A DNA stretch of 64,000 nucleotides from Gemmatimonadota bacterium (GTDB lineage Bacteria; Gemmatimonadota; Gemmatimonadetes; Longimicrobiales; Gaopeijiaceae). The number at the start of each line of letters is the position of its first letter. The first letter of the stretch is position 1. Made by a program: the position numbers and the translations under genes. Below are positions 1 to 6,697 of this stretch, in pieces. The stretch is from assembly GCA_016873995.1 (NCBI GenBank), contig VGVR01000004.1:1-64000 (forward strand), read 5' to 3'. The notes below the pieces were generated by a model. That model made no database searches, was not told the DNA's origin, and worked only from the letters and a program-made list of their open reading frames with translations.

Positions 1-117
1 CTGAAAGTCACTACCAGAAAGGCGTACGGCTTCCGCACCTTCCGAGCCCTGGAAATCGCCCTGTTTCACGCGCTCGGGCACCTCCCCGTGCCGAAGTTCA
101 CCCATAGATCCTGCTGA
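1..117 (+). CDS. ISL3-like transposase, C-terminal fragment (cut by window edge)
   Basis: Frame 1 is open from the first base to TGA at 115-117 and gives 38 residues. The stretch RKAYGFRTFRALEIALFHAL, ending in THRSC, resembles the C-terminal tail of ISL3-type DDE transposases as I remember them. Only the tail is in the window, so integrity cannot be judged. A similar ending (LTHKFC then TGA, 1440-1460) recurs just beyond the neighbouring IS3 element, which suggests a second, diverged copy or fragment. The family call rests on a short segment and is tentative. Confidence 0.55.
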   Translation: MKVTTRKAYGFRTFRALEIALFHALGHLPVPKFTHRSC

Positions 118-1121
118 GGAACCCGAAATCCAAACGGTCTACAGTGGGAAGGGGCGCGAGGCAGAGAGGCCGTCAGGGGGTGATGGCGCCGCGCGGAGCG
201 GGCGATTGCGCCGTCGGGATGCCTGAATGGGCTGAGGTGACCCCCGAAGTTGATCCAGTTATGACGGAATTCCGGGGTTGTGGCGAGGGTATTCTCGCGT
301 TGTTGATGTTCCTGTCTGAACTCCGCGGGGGTGAGCCCGCGAAGTGAGCTGTGCGGGCGCTCACCGTTGTACTCAGTCCGCCAAGCTTCGATGGTTCGCG
401 CGGCGTCCGCCAGCGACACGAACCAATGCATGTTCAGACAGTCGTCACGGAACGTGCGGTTGAAGCTCTCCACGAAGCAGTTTTGCACTGGCTTGCCCGG
501 CTGGATGAAGTCGATCCTGACGCCCCGCGCGTAAGCCCAGGCATCGAACGCTCGGCTCATGAACTCGGAGCCGTTGTCGGTCACGATGACCTTCGGCAGC
601 CCACGGTCCTGGCGGAGTCGCTCGAGGACGTCGATCACGCGGACGGCCGGGATCGAGTGCGAGGGATACAGGGCCACGCACTCGCGGCTGAACTCGTCCA
701 CGATGTTGAGGCATCGGAACGTCCGGCCCGAACTCAACGTGTCCGAAACGAAGTCCATGCTCCAACGCCTGTTCGGACCACTTAGAGGCGTCCGAATCGG
801 CCGTGGAGCCTGGCTACGGCGTTTCTTGCCCTTCCGACGGACCGCGAGGCCTTCCTCACGGTACAGCCGCTGGACTCGCTTCCGGTTCACCATCCAAACC
901 TCACGACGAAGCCGGTTGTGAATGAATCGATAGCCCCAGCGAGGCTTCTCGGAAGCAATCATGCGGATGCGGTCTCGCAGCTCGTCCTGCGGCTCACGCA
1001 CCGTCTTGTACCGAATCGTCGAGCGTGCGAATCCCGTGAACCGCACGGCTCTGCGTTCCGAGATCCCGATCGCGGCTTGTACCTTCGCAACGACCCGGCG
1101 CCGCTCCCTGGCCGTCACAAC
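66..1121 (-). CDS. IS3 transposase OrfB (DDE integrase core), made by -1 frameshift
   Basis: This frame begins at GTT (1121), directly after the slippery run, with VVTARERRRVVAKVQ. It carries the DDE residues: D in RRWSMDFVSD, D in VIVTDNGSEF and E in CFVESFNRTFRDD. It joins OrfA to make the active transposase. The frame has no stop inside the element. It reads through the left inverted repeat (FRHNWINFGG) and about 55 codons into flanking DNA before stopping at 66-68, so the C-terminus depends on the insertion site. Confidence 0.85.
   Translation of the reverse strand, partial: VVTARERRRVVAKVQAAIGISERRAVRFTGFARSTIRYKTVREPQDELRDRIRMIASEKPRWGYRFIHNRLRREVWMVNRKRVQRLYREEGLAVRRKGKKRRSQAPRPIRTPLSGPNRRWSMDFVSDTLSSGRTFRCLNIVDEFSRECVALYPSHSIPAVRVIDVLERLRQDRGLPKVIVTDNGSEFMSRAFDAWAYARGVRIDFIQPGKPVQNCFVESFNRTFRDDCLNMHWFVSLADAARTIEAWRTEYNGERPHSSLRGLTPAEFRQEHQQRENTLATTPEFRHNWINFGGHLSPFRHPDGAIARSARRHHPLTASLPRAPSHCRPFGFRVPQQDLWVNFGTGRCPSA
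233..274 (+). repeat. Left terminal inverted repeat of the IS3 element
   Basis: The arm begins TGAGGTGACCCCCGAAGTTG and matches the reverse complement of 1396-1437 over 42 bp with a single mismatch. Read on the minus strand this arm is inside the orfB reading frame, so the transposase frame runs through it. Confidence 0.9.
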
Positions 1122-1381
1122 TTTTTTCCCAGCAGGTCCTTCAGCACCTGCAGGTTCAGCGCCTGGTCCGCGACGATCCGCTTCAGCTGACGGTTCTCGT
1201 CCTCGAGTGCCTTGAGCCGCCGAGCCTCGCTGACATCGATCCCGCCGTACTTGTTCCGCCACCGGAAGAACGTATGCTCGGTGATCCCGTGCCGCCGGCT
1301 GAGCTCTCGAATCTGAGCTCCCGCCTCCGCTTCCTTCAGGATCCCGATGATCTGCTCTTCCGTGAACCTCCGTCTCTTCAT
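1115..1381 (-). CDS. IS3 transposase OrfA (helix-turn-helix subunit)
   Basis: This 88-residue protein begins MKRRRFTEEQIIGILKEAEA, a typical IS3/IS407 OrfA start. A helix-turn-helix covers about residues 8-45 and a leucine-rich coiled segment about 58-85. It binds the element's ends. Near its 3' end the mRNA carries A-AAA-AAG (1127-1121). A -1 slip there lets ribosomes enter the orfB frame and make the OrfAB transposase; without slipping, OrfA stops at 1115. Confidence 0.9.
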   Translation of the reverse strand: MKRRRFTEEQIIGILKEAEAGAQIRELSRRHGITEHTFFRWRNKYGGIDVSEARRLKALEDENRQLKRIVADQALNLQVLKDLLGKKL

Positions 1382-1395
1382 GGAATTCCTCCGTT

Positions 1396-1437
1396 CGGAA
1401 TCCCGTCATAACTGGATCAACTTCGGGGGTCACCTCA
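1396..1437 (-). repeat. Right terminal inverted repeat of the IS3 element
   Basis: This is the partner of the arm at 233-274. It lies just upstream of orfA, where the transposase promoter would be expected. Confidence 0.9.
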
Positions 1438-1582
1438 AGCTCACCCACAAATTCTGCTGAAGAGCCGCAAATCCAAGGTTGCCAGGATCATGAGTCGGGG
1501 CCTGGGACACCACCCGACCTGGCACGTTCCTCGGGTTCCATCCAGATTAGTTCAAGGTAGTTCTGCCCCACTTGGAGATCCC

Positions 1583-2158
1583 ATGAAGAAAGCGATCTGC
1601 CTCGCCCTGCTGGCGGGAGCGTTCGCGATGGGCGCGCCGGCTCACGGCAGCGCTCAGGGTCTGCTCGCGGTGGGCGCGATGGCCCCGGATTTCGAGCTCC
1701 CCGGAGCGACCCGGTACGGCCAACTCGCCAGCCCCGTGCGCCTGAGCGACTATCGCGGTGAGACCGTCGTCCTCGCGTTCTTCTTCCGCGTAAGGACCCC
1801 TGGCTGAACAGTCCAGATGACGGCGTACCGTGATCAGTACGCGAGCCTATTCAAAGACGGACAGAACGTGGTGGTGCTCGGCATCTCGAACGACCCGGTG
1901 CCCGAGTTGGCGTCGTGGCTGAAGGACGCCGACTTCCCGTTCCTTTTTGCGAGCGACGCAGCGAACAACGGCGCGACCTACACGCGTTTCGGCGGGACGC
2001 TCCGCCCGAACAACATGGTCGACAGCCGGGCGGTGGTGGTGGTGGGACCTGATGGCCGCATCGCCTGGGTGATCCCGCAGTTCAACCAGAATGACCCGAC
2101 GGCCTACGAGGAGCTCGGCCGCATGGTCGACGCGGTGACGCCCGAGTCGGCGCAGTAG
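1583..2158 (+). CDS. Secreted peroxiredoxin (AhpC/TSA type) with in-frame UGA at the catalytic Cys; candidate selenoprotein
   Basis: The frame is 191 codons. A signal peptide (about 1-25, MKKAICLALLAGAF) precedes an AhpC/TSA fold: PDFELPG, then LSDYRGETVVLAFFF. The motif around codon 75 is RVRTPG-UGA-TVQMTAYRDQY. In the family TPGCT holds the peroxidatic Cys that reduces peroxides, so UGA (1805-1807) replaces exactly that Cys. No other Cys follows, so it would act as a one-residue enzyme. After UGA the frame stays open to TAG with conserved sequence. A hairpin at 1823-1842 fits a bacterial SECIS. A TTGGAG ribosome site precedes ATG 1583. The alternative is a nonsense mutation (TGC to TGA); other genes here carry in-frame TAG codons. 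Confidence 0.8.
1823..1842 (+). promoter_or_regulatory. Candidate bacterial SECIS hairpin downstream of UGA
   Basis: GCGTAC (1823-1828) pairs perfectly with GTACGC (1837-1842), leaving the 8-nt loop CGTGATCA. The stem starts 15 nt and the loop 21 nt after the UGA at 1805-1807. Bacterial SECIS elements lie within a few tens of nt of UGA, with a short stem and a G near the 5' side of the loop; here G is the second loop base. Caution: the arms encode Ala-Tyr and Tyr-Ala of the conserved AYRDQYA, so the palindrome may be a coding coincidence. Confidence 0.4.
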
Positions 2159-2178
2159 ACGGGTAGCCAGCAAGTCGA

Positions 2179-2219
2179 AGGGCCCGGCGCGAACGTCTGC
2201 GCCGGGCCCTCGTGCTTTT
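2179..2219 (+). terminator. Rho-independent terminator after the peroxiredoxin
   Basis: GGGCCCGGCGC (2180-2190) pairs with GCGCCGGGCCC (2199-2209) around an 8-nt loop, followed by a tract ending TTTT (2215-2218). It lies 20 nt past the peroxiredoxin stop and separates it from the convergent thioredoxin gene. Confidence 0.85.
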
Positions 2220-2234
2220 CGGGACTTCGTGGGC

Positions 2235-2768
2235 TCAGCTGCCGAGGAGCCTCGCCGCCGCTCCGACCAGGTCCTGGTCGCCCCCCACACCCGTATAGGC
2301 CACCCGGCCTTGTGCGTCGAGCATGACGACGATCGACGTGGTGGTGGCGTTGTAGGCTCGCACCGCGCCGCCGCGGGCGTCCCAGAGCACCGGGTACGGC
2401 GTCTTGTGCTCGTCGATGTGTCGCTGCACGCGGCGGACCGTCTGCGCGACGCCCACCGCGACCGCCACGACGTTCAGGCGGGTTCCGTACTGCGCATGGA
2501 TGCGATCGATCTGCGGCTGGAGGCGCTCGCATAGCCCGCACCACGTCGCCCAGAACTCGATGATCGTCGGCTTGCCGCGCGTGTAGTTGAGGAGGTCGAT
2601 CGGGTTCCCCTGCAGGTCCTCGAGCGCGGCGCTAGGCCCGACCGTGCCGATGGGCAGGGACACGGAGCCCTCGCCGGCGGCTTGTGCGGACACGCCGAAC
2701 GGGAGCGCCAGCAGGAGCGCTACCGCAATGCGCACGGATGTCCTCTCGAACGTGGCAACCATCGTCAC
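2235..2768 (-). CDS. TlpA-like periplasmic thioredoxin-fold protein
   Basis: The protein has 177 residues: an N-terminal signal or anchor (about 10-30), then a thioredoxin fold with FWATWCGLC (C77 and C80), the redox CxxC of TlpA/ResA-type reductases. It probably passes electrons to periplasmic thiols. The segment that usually has a cis-Pro (as in GTPT) reads ATTTSIVVML, so that Pro seems absent, which is unusual. The GTG at 2768 lies one base after the stop of the upstream CcdA-like gene; ATG 2762 is an alternative. The coupling suggests the membrane protein reduces this thioredoxin. Confidence 0.85.
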   Translation of the reverse strand: MTMVATFERTSVRIAVALLLALPFGVSAQAAGEGSVSLPIGTVGPSAALEDLQGNPIDLLNYTRGKPTIIEFWATWCGLCERLQPQIDRIHAQYGTRLNVVAVAVGVAQTVRRVQRHIDEHKTPYPVLWDARGGAVRAYNATTTSIVVMLDAQGRVAYTGVGGDQDLVGAAARLLGS

Positions 2769-2769
2769 C

Positions 2770-3501
2770 TCACATGTTGTAGCCGGCAGTGACGAAGTAG
2801 TACTCCGCCACGCCGAGCATGATCAACGCAGCAATCCGCTTCACCCACACCATCCAGACACCCGACCGGGGCAAAAGCGCCAGGGTTCCGGAGAAGAAGC
2901 CCACCACCACCAACAGCGCCGTCATCCCGAGGGAGAACACGAACAAGTAGACGAAGCCCATGAGCCCCGCGCCAGTGGCCGCCACCCAGGTCAGCACCAC
3001 CGCGAACGCGGGCGCCCCGCACGGTGCTGCCACCACGCCCGACATCGCGCCCATCAAGAAGACCGCCCCGTAGGAGCCGCCTTCGGTCTGGGCCGCCCGC
3101 TGCAGCAGCTTCTGTGGCACCGGCACCGGGATCACGTCGATCATCGCGAGCGCGAAGAGGACGAGCAGGTTCCCGATCGCCAGCCGCGCCCATGGGCTCG
3201 CGCTCACGGTGCCGAATAGCTGCCCGCTCAATCCTGCGATCGCGCCGAGGAGTGCATACAGCGTCGCGAGCCCGACCGCATACGTCAGCGTGAGACCGAT
3301 CGTACGGGCCTTGGTCTGCTGCTCTTTGGCCGTCCCCGCGATCACCGCGCTCGTGATCGGGATCATCGGGTAGACGCAGGGCGTGAGGCTGGTTAGCACC
3401 CCGGCCCCGAACATGGCCCCGAGGGCCAGGAGCGGGCTCGAGGCGAGCGCCTCGGTCAGGCCGCCGGGCGGCTCGATCTGCAGGAGGGCGAGAAGGGTCA
3501 C
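2770..3501 (-). CDS. CcdA/DsbD-type transmembrane thiol electron transporter
   Basis: This polytopic membrane protein has the two Cys-Pro motifs of the DsbD/CcdA core: LTSLTPCVYPMIPITSAVI and VVAAPCGAPAFAVVL. The pair takes electrons from cytoplasmic thioredoxin to periplasmic acceptors. I place the start at GTG 3501 (TLLALLQIEPP), giving about 243 residues; the frame is open to 3570, so an upstream start is possible. It lacks the periplasmic alpha and gamma domains of full DsbD. The next gene, one base downstream, is a TlpA-like thioredoxin, its likely partner. Confidence 0.85.
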   Translation of the reverse strand: MTLLALLQIEPPGGLTEALASSPLLALGAMFGAGVLTSLTPCVYPMIPITSAVIAGTAKEQQTKARTIGLTLTYAVGLATLYALLGAIAGLSGQLFGTVSASPWARLAIGNLLVLFALAMIDVIPVPVPQKLLQRAAQTEGGSYGAVFLMGAMSGVVAAPCGAPAFAVVLTWVAATGAGLMGFVYLFVFSLGMTALLVVVGFFSGTLALLPRSGVWMVWVKRIAALIMLGVAEYYFVTAGYNM

Positions 3502-3608
3502 AGCTGCATGAGGTGGCGCGGGAACTGAGGAGGGTCGCAGGCCGCATAAGGTGGCGCCTGAACGGCCCACGGTCCAACGCCCGCGGTCACCGGTGCCGTC
3601 GCCTCGGG

Positions 3609-3614
3609 TATATT
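3609..3614 (+). promoter_or_regulatory. Possible -10 box for the DUF502 gene
   Basis: TATATT lies in otherwise GC-rich DNA 49 bases before ATG 3663. No good -35 match is seen 16-18 bp upstream. The same hexamer precedes other genes in the window (19440, and 37712 on the minus strand). Confidence 0.35.
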
Positions 3615-3662
3615 CGTGGCCCGCGCTCTCCCTACTCCCACCCGAGAAGCGACTTGCCGTCG

Positions 3663-4331
3663 ATGGAATCCTCCGGTCCGCAGCACCGCCCCTGGCGCAT
3701 CAAGGCCCGCATGGCTTCGGGCCTCGTCGTTCTGATCCCCCTCGTGGTCACGATCGCCGTGATCCGGTTCGTCTTTTCCTTCACGTCGGGGATCCTACTT
3801 CCCTTCTTGGACCCCGCGCTCGCTGCTTGGCCGGCGGTGGCCCGTGCAGCGCTCTCGCTCGCGATCCTGCTGGTGACGATCTACGCGCTCGGCGTCGTTG
3901 CAACCCAGGCGGTCGGACGTCGGGTGCTCGCGCTTGGCGAGGCCATCGTGCTCAAGGTCCCCTTCGTGAAGGTCGTGTACTCCGCCTCGAAGCAGGTGGT
4001 CGCGACCTTCCAGGGGCAGAAGTCGCAGGCCTTCAAGTCGGTCGTCTTCGTCGAGTTTCCGCATCCGGGCGCGCGCTCGCTCGGCTTCGTCACCTCCCGC
4101 CTACGCCGGCCGGACGGGTCCGAGTGGAACCTCGTCTTCGTCCCGACCACGCCGAACCCCACCACGGGATTCCTGCAGATGATACCCGTGGATCGCGTCG
4201 TGCCCGCGGACATGACTGTCGAGGACGGCGTAAAGCTCGTCATGTCGCTCGGCGTGCTGACGCCGGAACAGTGGAACACGACGCAGATCGCTCCCGTAGG
4301 GGAAGCCGAGACCTCGATCGTACGGGCTTGA
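3663..4331 (+). CDS. DUF502 family membrane protein
   Basis: The protein has 222 residues with two hydrophobic segments (about 20-42 and 60-88). A conserved cytoplasmic region follows, including VPFVKVVYSASKQVV and FVPTTPNPTTGFLQMIP, both typical of DUF502. The family's biochemical role is unknown. The start is ATG 3663; the longer open frame upstream has no conserved sequence. The next gene, a putative M50 peptidase, begins 9 bases after the stop and is probably cotranscribed. Confidence 0.85.
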   Translation: MESSGPQHRPWRIKARMASGLVVLIPLVVTIAVIRFVFSFTSGILLPFLDPALAAWPAVARAALSLAILLVTIYALGVVATQAVGRRVLALGEAIVLKVPFVKVVYSASKQVVATFQGQKSQAFKSVVFVEFPHPGARSLGFVTSRLRRPDGSEWNLVFVPTTPNPTTGFLQMIPVDRVVPADMTVEDGVKLVMSLGVLTPEQWNTTQIAPVGEAETSIVRA

Positions 4332-4340
4332 CGCGACCCC

Positions 4341-5012
4341 ATGACCAATCGTTCGAAACGGAAGCTCCGCTTCGTCGCGGGCTTCGCGCTCTACTTCGCG
4401 GCGCTCTGGTTGCTCTGGGAGACGCCGGTGGTGTATCCGCTGAAGATCTTCGTGGTGCTCCTGCACGAAGTCAGCCACGCCATGGTCGCCGTGGCCACGG
4501 GCGGGTCGATCGAGCGCATTACGCTCGACCCCCTGCAGGGCGGCGCTTGCCACTGCCCGGGCGGGAACGCGTTCCTCACACTCAGCGCGGGTTACTTGGG
4601 CAGCCTGGTCTGGGGCGGGCTGATGCTGGCGGCGGCGCGCACCAACCGGATCAAGTCCGAGTGGGTAAACCTCCTCATCGGAGGCCTGGTGATCGGGCTG
4701 ACGCTCCTGTACGTACGGAACGGCTTCGGGTTCGCGTTCGGAATTCTCTTCGGGCTCGCCCTGATCGGGGTGTCGCGGAAGCTCGGCGACGGGGTGAACC
4801 GCCCGCTCCTGCTCACGCTGGGATTGACGAGCGCGCTCTACGCGATCCTCGACATCAAGAGCGATGTGCTCGACCGGCCCGAGGTGCGGTCCGATGCCTA
4901 CATGCTCGCCGAGATCACGGGCGTGCCGACATTGGTCTGGGGCGTCCTCTGGATCGGCGCGGCGCTCGCCTTCTCGTTCTGGCTCCTGCGGCGCGCCTAC
5001 CGGGGCGCATGA
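4341..5012 (+). CDS. M50B-like membrane protein with HExxH zinc-peptidase motif
   Basis: The protein has 223 residues, is strongly hydrophobic and has about five to six membrane segments. HEVSH at residues 42-46 sits in a membrane helix, as in M50 site-2-type peptidases, and the two His and the Glu would form the zinc site. Relatives are annotated as M50 family or M50B-like proteins, and few substrates are known. It follows the DUF502 gene by 9 bases. I see no clear second-ligand NPDG motif, so peptidase activity is uncertain. Confidence 0.75.
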   Translation: MTNRSKRKLRFVAGFALYFAALWLLWETPVVYPLKIFVVLLHEVSHAMVAVATGGSIERITLDPLQGGACHCPGGNAFLTLSAGYLGSLVWGGLMLAAARTNRIKSEWVNLLIGGLVIGLTLLYVRNGFGFAFGILFGLALIGVSRKLGDGVNRPLLLTLGLTSALYAILDIKSDVLDRPEVRSDAYMLAEITGVPTLVWGVLWIGAALAFSFWLLRRAYRGA

Positions 5013-5085
5013 CGGGGCGCACCACAGCCGGCGGGATCTGGGATGTGGAAGCACACCGCTGATCGGGGACCCACTCCTGACGGTC

Positions 5086-5115
5086 TTGCAACTGTTCGGC
5101 GCTTCTTTGTATGAT
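5086..5115 (+). promoter_or_regulatory. Sigma-70-like promoter of a short transcription unit
   Basis: TTGCAA (5086-5091) and TATGAT (5110-5115) are 18 bp apart, one of the best promoter matches in the window. Transcription would begin near 5122 and end at the terminator at 5291-5328, giving an RNA of about 205 nt. Confidence 0.6.
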
Positions 5116-5160
5116 GGCCTCGTTCCGCCCTCAGTATCCTTGAAAACAGGAGGTGATCCC

Positions 5161-5223
5161 TTGTCTAGTCCGAGTACTCTGTCGAGCCTGGCACGGGCAA
5201 GCGATCGCCGGAGCGGCTTCTAA
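5161..5223 (+). CDS. Putative 20-residue small protein with very strong ribosome binding site
   Basis: The TTG at 5161 follows AGGAGGTGATCC (5148-5159), twelve bases that exactly complement the usual 3' tail of 16S rRNA, with seven bases between AGGAGG and TTG. The product, rich in Ser and Arg, begins MSSPSTLSSLARASD and ends RRSGF, then TAA. A promoter (5086-5115) and a strong terminator (5291-5328) make it a stand-alone unit. I do not recognise the peptide. The RNA might instead act as a noncoding, ribosome-binding transcript. Confidence 0.5.
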   Translation: MSSPSTLSSLARASDRRSGF

Positions 5224-5290
5224 GCCGAGCCGAATGCAGTAGTCGCTGTTCGCGCCGTACCCGGCCATCGCGCTGGGCTGCGACAGTGCC

Positions 5291-5328
5291 GACGCCACCG
5301 GGAAGTCCGCCGGTGGCGTCGCTTTTTT
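5291..5328 (+). terminator. Rho-independent terminator of the short transcript
   Basis: GACGCCACCGG (5291-5301) pairs with CCGGTGGCGTC (5310-5320) in a perfect 11-bp stem, followed by GC and six T residues. It separates this unit from the convergent gene ending at 5333. Confidence 0.9.
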
Positions 5329-5332
5329 GTGC

Positions 5333-5914
5333 CTAGCCGAACCAGGGGGGTGCGTTCCCGGCCTTCCACTTGATGTTGCAGCCGACGCTGGGCACCTGCT
5401 CCCCTGACGGCGCTTTCCCCGCGAGCACCGCGTCACAGGCCGCGCGGATGTCCGCACCGGTCACCGGAACGTCGAGCGACGGGCGGCTCGCGTCGAACTG
5501 GCCGCGATACACGAGCTTCCCACCCCCATCATAGAGGAAGAAGTCGGGCGTGCATGCCGCCCCGAACGCCTTCGCGACCTGCTGGGACTCGTCGAAGAGG
5601 TAGGGGAACGTGTAGCCTCGCTTCGCGACCTCTTGGGCCATGTTCGCCGGGCTGTCGTCCGGGTACTTGGCCACGTCGTTCGCGTTGATCGCGACGATCC
5701 GGAGCCCCTTCGCAATGTACTCGCGCCCAAAGCCTGCGAGCTCGTCCGCGACGTGCTTCACGAACGGGCAGTGGTTGGAGAGGAAGACCACCAGGACGGC
5801 GGGAGCGCCAGCGAGATCCGGGAGCGAGACGGTCCTGCCAGTGGCCGGCTCCGGGAGCGAGAAGCCGGGAGCTCGGGTGCCGAGCGGAACCATCGTCGAG
5901 GGGACGCGCGCCAT
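5333..5914 (-). CDS. Thioredoxin-like redox protein (AhpC/TSA type)
   Basis: The protein has 193 residues. It begins MARVPSTMVPLGTRAPGFSL, then VLVVFLSNHCPFVKHVADEL with the single active-site Cys C49, and FLYDGGGKLVYRGQFD. This is a common cytoplasmic thioredoxin-like, peroxiredoxin-related family with an NHCP motif of unknown substrate. The frame is open upstream to 5956, but family members start near this Met, so I use ATG 5914. It is convergent with the small transcript before it and divergent from the TetR gene. Confidence 0.85.
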   Translation of the reverse strand: MARVPSTMVPLGTRAPGFSLPEPATGRTVSLPDLAGAPAVLVVFLSNHCPFVKHVADELAGFGREYIAKGLRIVAINANDVAKYPDDSPANMAQEVAKRGYTFPYLFDESQQVAKAFGAACTPDFFLYDGGGKLVYRGQFDASRPSLDVPVTGADIRAACDAVLAGKAPSGEQVPSVGCNIKWKAGNAPPWFG

Positions 5915-6019
5915 CTGCGGAATCGGGGATGGGGTGAGTGGCTCGGGAGCGAACATCCCAACCCCCTCTCGGCCAGCGAGTGCCCTCCCCGGGTTGCCGA
6001 AGGGAGAAGGCCCCGTTAT

Positions 6020-6035
6020 TCATACGAACGTATGA
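6020..6035 (+). promoter_or_regulatory. Palindromic operator overlapping the tetR-family start codon
   Basis: TCATACG-AA-CGTATGA is a 7-bp perfect inverted repeat with a 2-bp centre. It overlaps the regulator's ATG (6032-6034). Size and symmetry fit a TetR-family dimer site, so the regulator probably represses its own operon. Confidence 0.65.
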
Positions 6036-6697
6036 GTCAGAACCGCCGCCGGCGATCGCACGCTCCCCGTCCCCGCGCAGACGTCGGCGAGGAAACGCGG
6101 TCCGATCTCATTGCGGCGGGACGTCGCCTCTTCGGACAACGCGGCTACGACGGCGCGTCGGTCCGGGCGATCACCCACGAGGCCGGCACCAACCTGGGCG
6201 CCGTCACCTACCACTTCGGCTCGAAGCGCGAGCTGTATGGCGCCGTGCTCGAGCAGGGCCTGCGCCCGATCGCCGAGCGCGTCCAAGCGGCCGCCCGCTC
6301 CGAAGGCACTGCCTTGGAGCGCATGCTGCGGGTCGTCGAGGCGTACTTCACGCACTTCGAAGCGCACCCAGACCTGCCCCACCTGCTCATGCAGGAAGTC
6401 GCCGCCGGGAAGCGGCCGCCCCCCGTCGTTCTCGAGATTCTGAAGAGCGTGAAGGAGGCGATCGCGGGCCTCCAGGTCGAAGGCGTAGCCGATGGGTCCG
6501 TGCGGCCGGGGCACCCAGTGCTGACCGCCCTGAGCGTGGTGTCACAACCCGTCTATCTGGCCCTCGTTGCCCCGCTGCTCCGCACCCTGGGTCCCGTCGA
6601 CCTCTCCCAGCCGGCCACGCGCGAGCTCTCGCTCCAGCATACCCTCGCCTTCGTACGGGCGGGCCTCGCGCCCGCCAGGAGTGATTCCCCCCGATGA
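6032..6697 (+). CDS. TetR/AcrR-family repressor of an efflux operon
   Basis: The protein has 221 residues. The N-terminal helix-turn-helix (about 22-70) includes LIAAGRRLFGQRGYDGASVR and GTNLGAVTYHFGSKRELY, classic TetR features. The rest is the ligand-binding domain. It starts at ATG 6032 inside a palindromic operator. Its stop overlaps the TolC gene's start (ATGA), so it is the first gene of a six-gene downstream export cassette that it probably represses until an exported compound binds. Confidence 0.92.
   Translation: MSQNRRRRSHAPRPRADVGEETRSDLIAAGRRLFGQRGYDGASVRAITHEAGTNLGAVTYHFGSKRELYGAVLEQGLRPIAERVQAAARSEGTALERMLRVVEAYFTHFEAHPDLPHLLMQEVAAGKRPPPVVLEILKSVKEAIAGLQVEGVADGSVRPGHPVLTALSVVSQPVYLALVAPLLRTLGPVDLSQPATRELSLQHTLAFVRAGLAPARSDSPR

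Larger units (their letters stand above)
233..1437 (-). mobile_element. IS3-family insertion sequence (IS407-like), complete
   Basis: This 1205-bp element has 42-bp terminal inverted repeats that begin TG and end CA, with one mismatch between the arms. It holds the usual IS3 pair on the minus strand: orfA (helix-turn-helix) and orfB (DDE integrase core), joined by an AAAAAAG slippery run. The bases next to the ends (GGC at 230-232, AGC at 1438-1440) do not form an obvious target duplication. Both orfs look intact, so the copy may be active. The right flank resembles the tail of an ISL3 transposase, so it may have inserted into older IS debris. Confidence 0.9.

Noticed and set aside
1817-2158. 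A separate ORF starting at ATG 1817 (the second half of the peroxiredoxin).
   Set aside because: It lacks the N-terminal half of the fold and begins in the middle of a conserved helix; the upstream frame continues in register through UGA.
4864-5223. A 119-codon ORF in frame with the 20-codon small ORF.
   Set aside because: It overlaps the M50 gene in another frame, has no homology, and the strong ribosome site lies only before the TTG at 5161.
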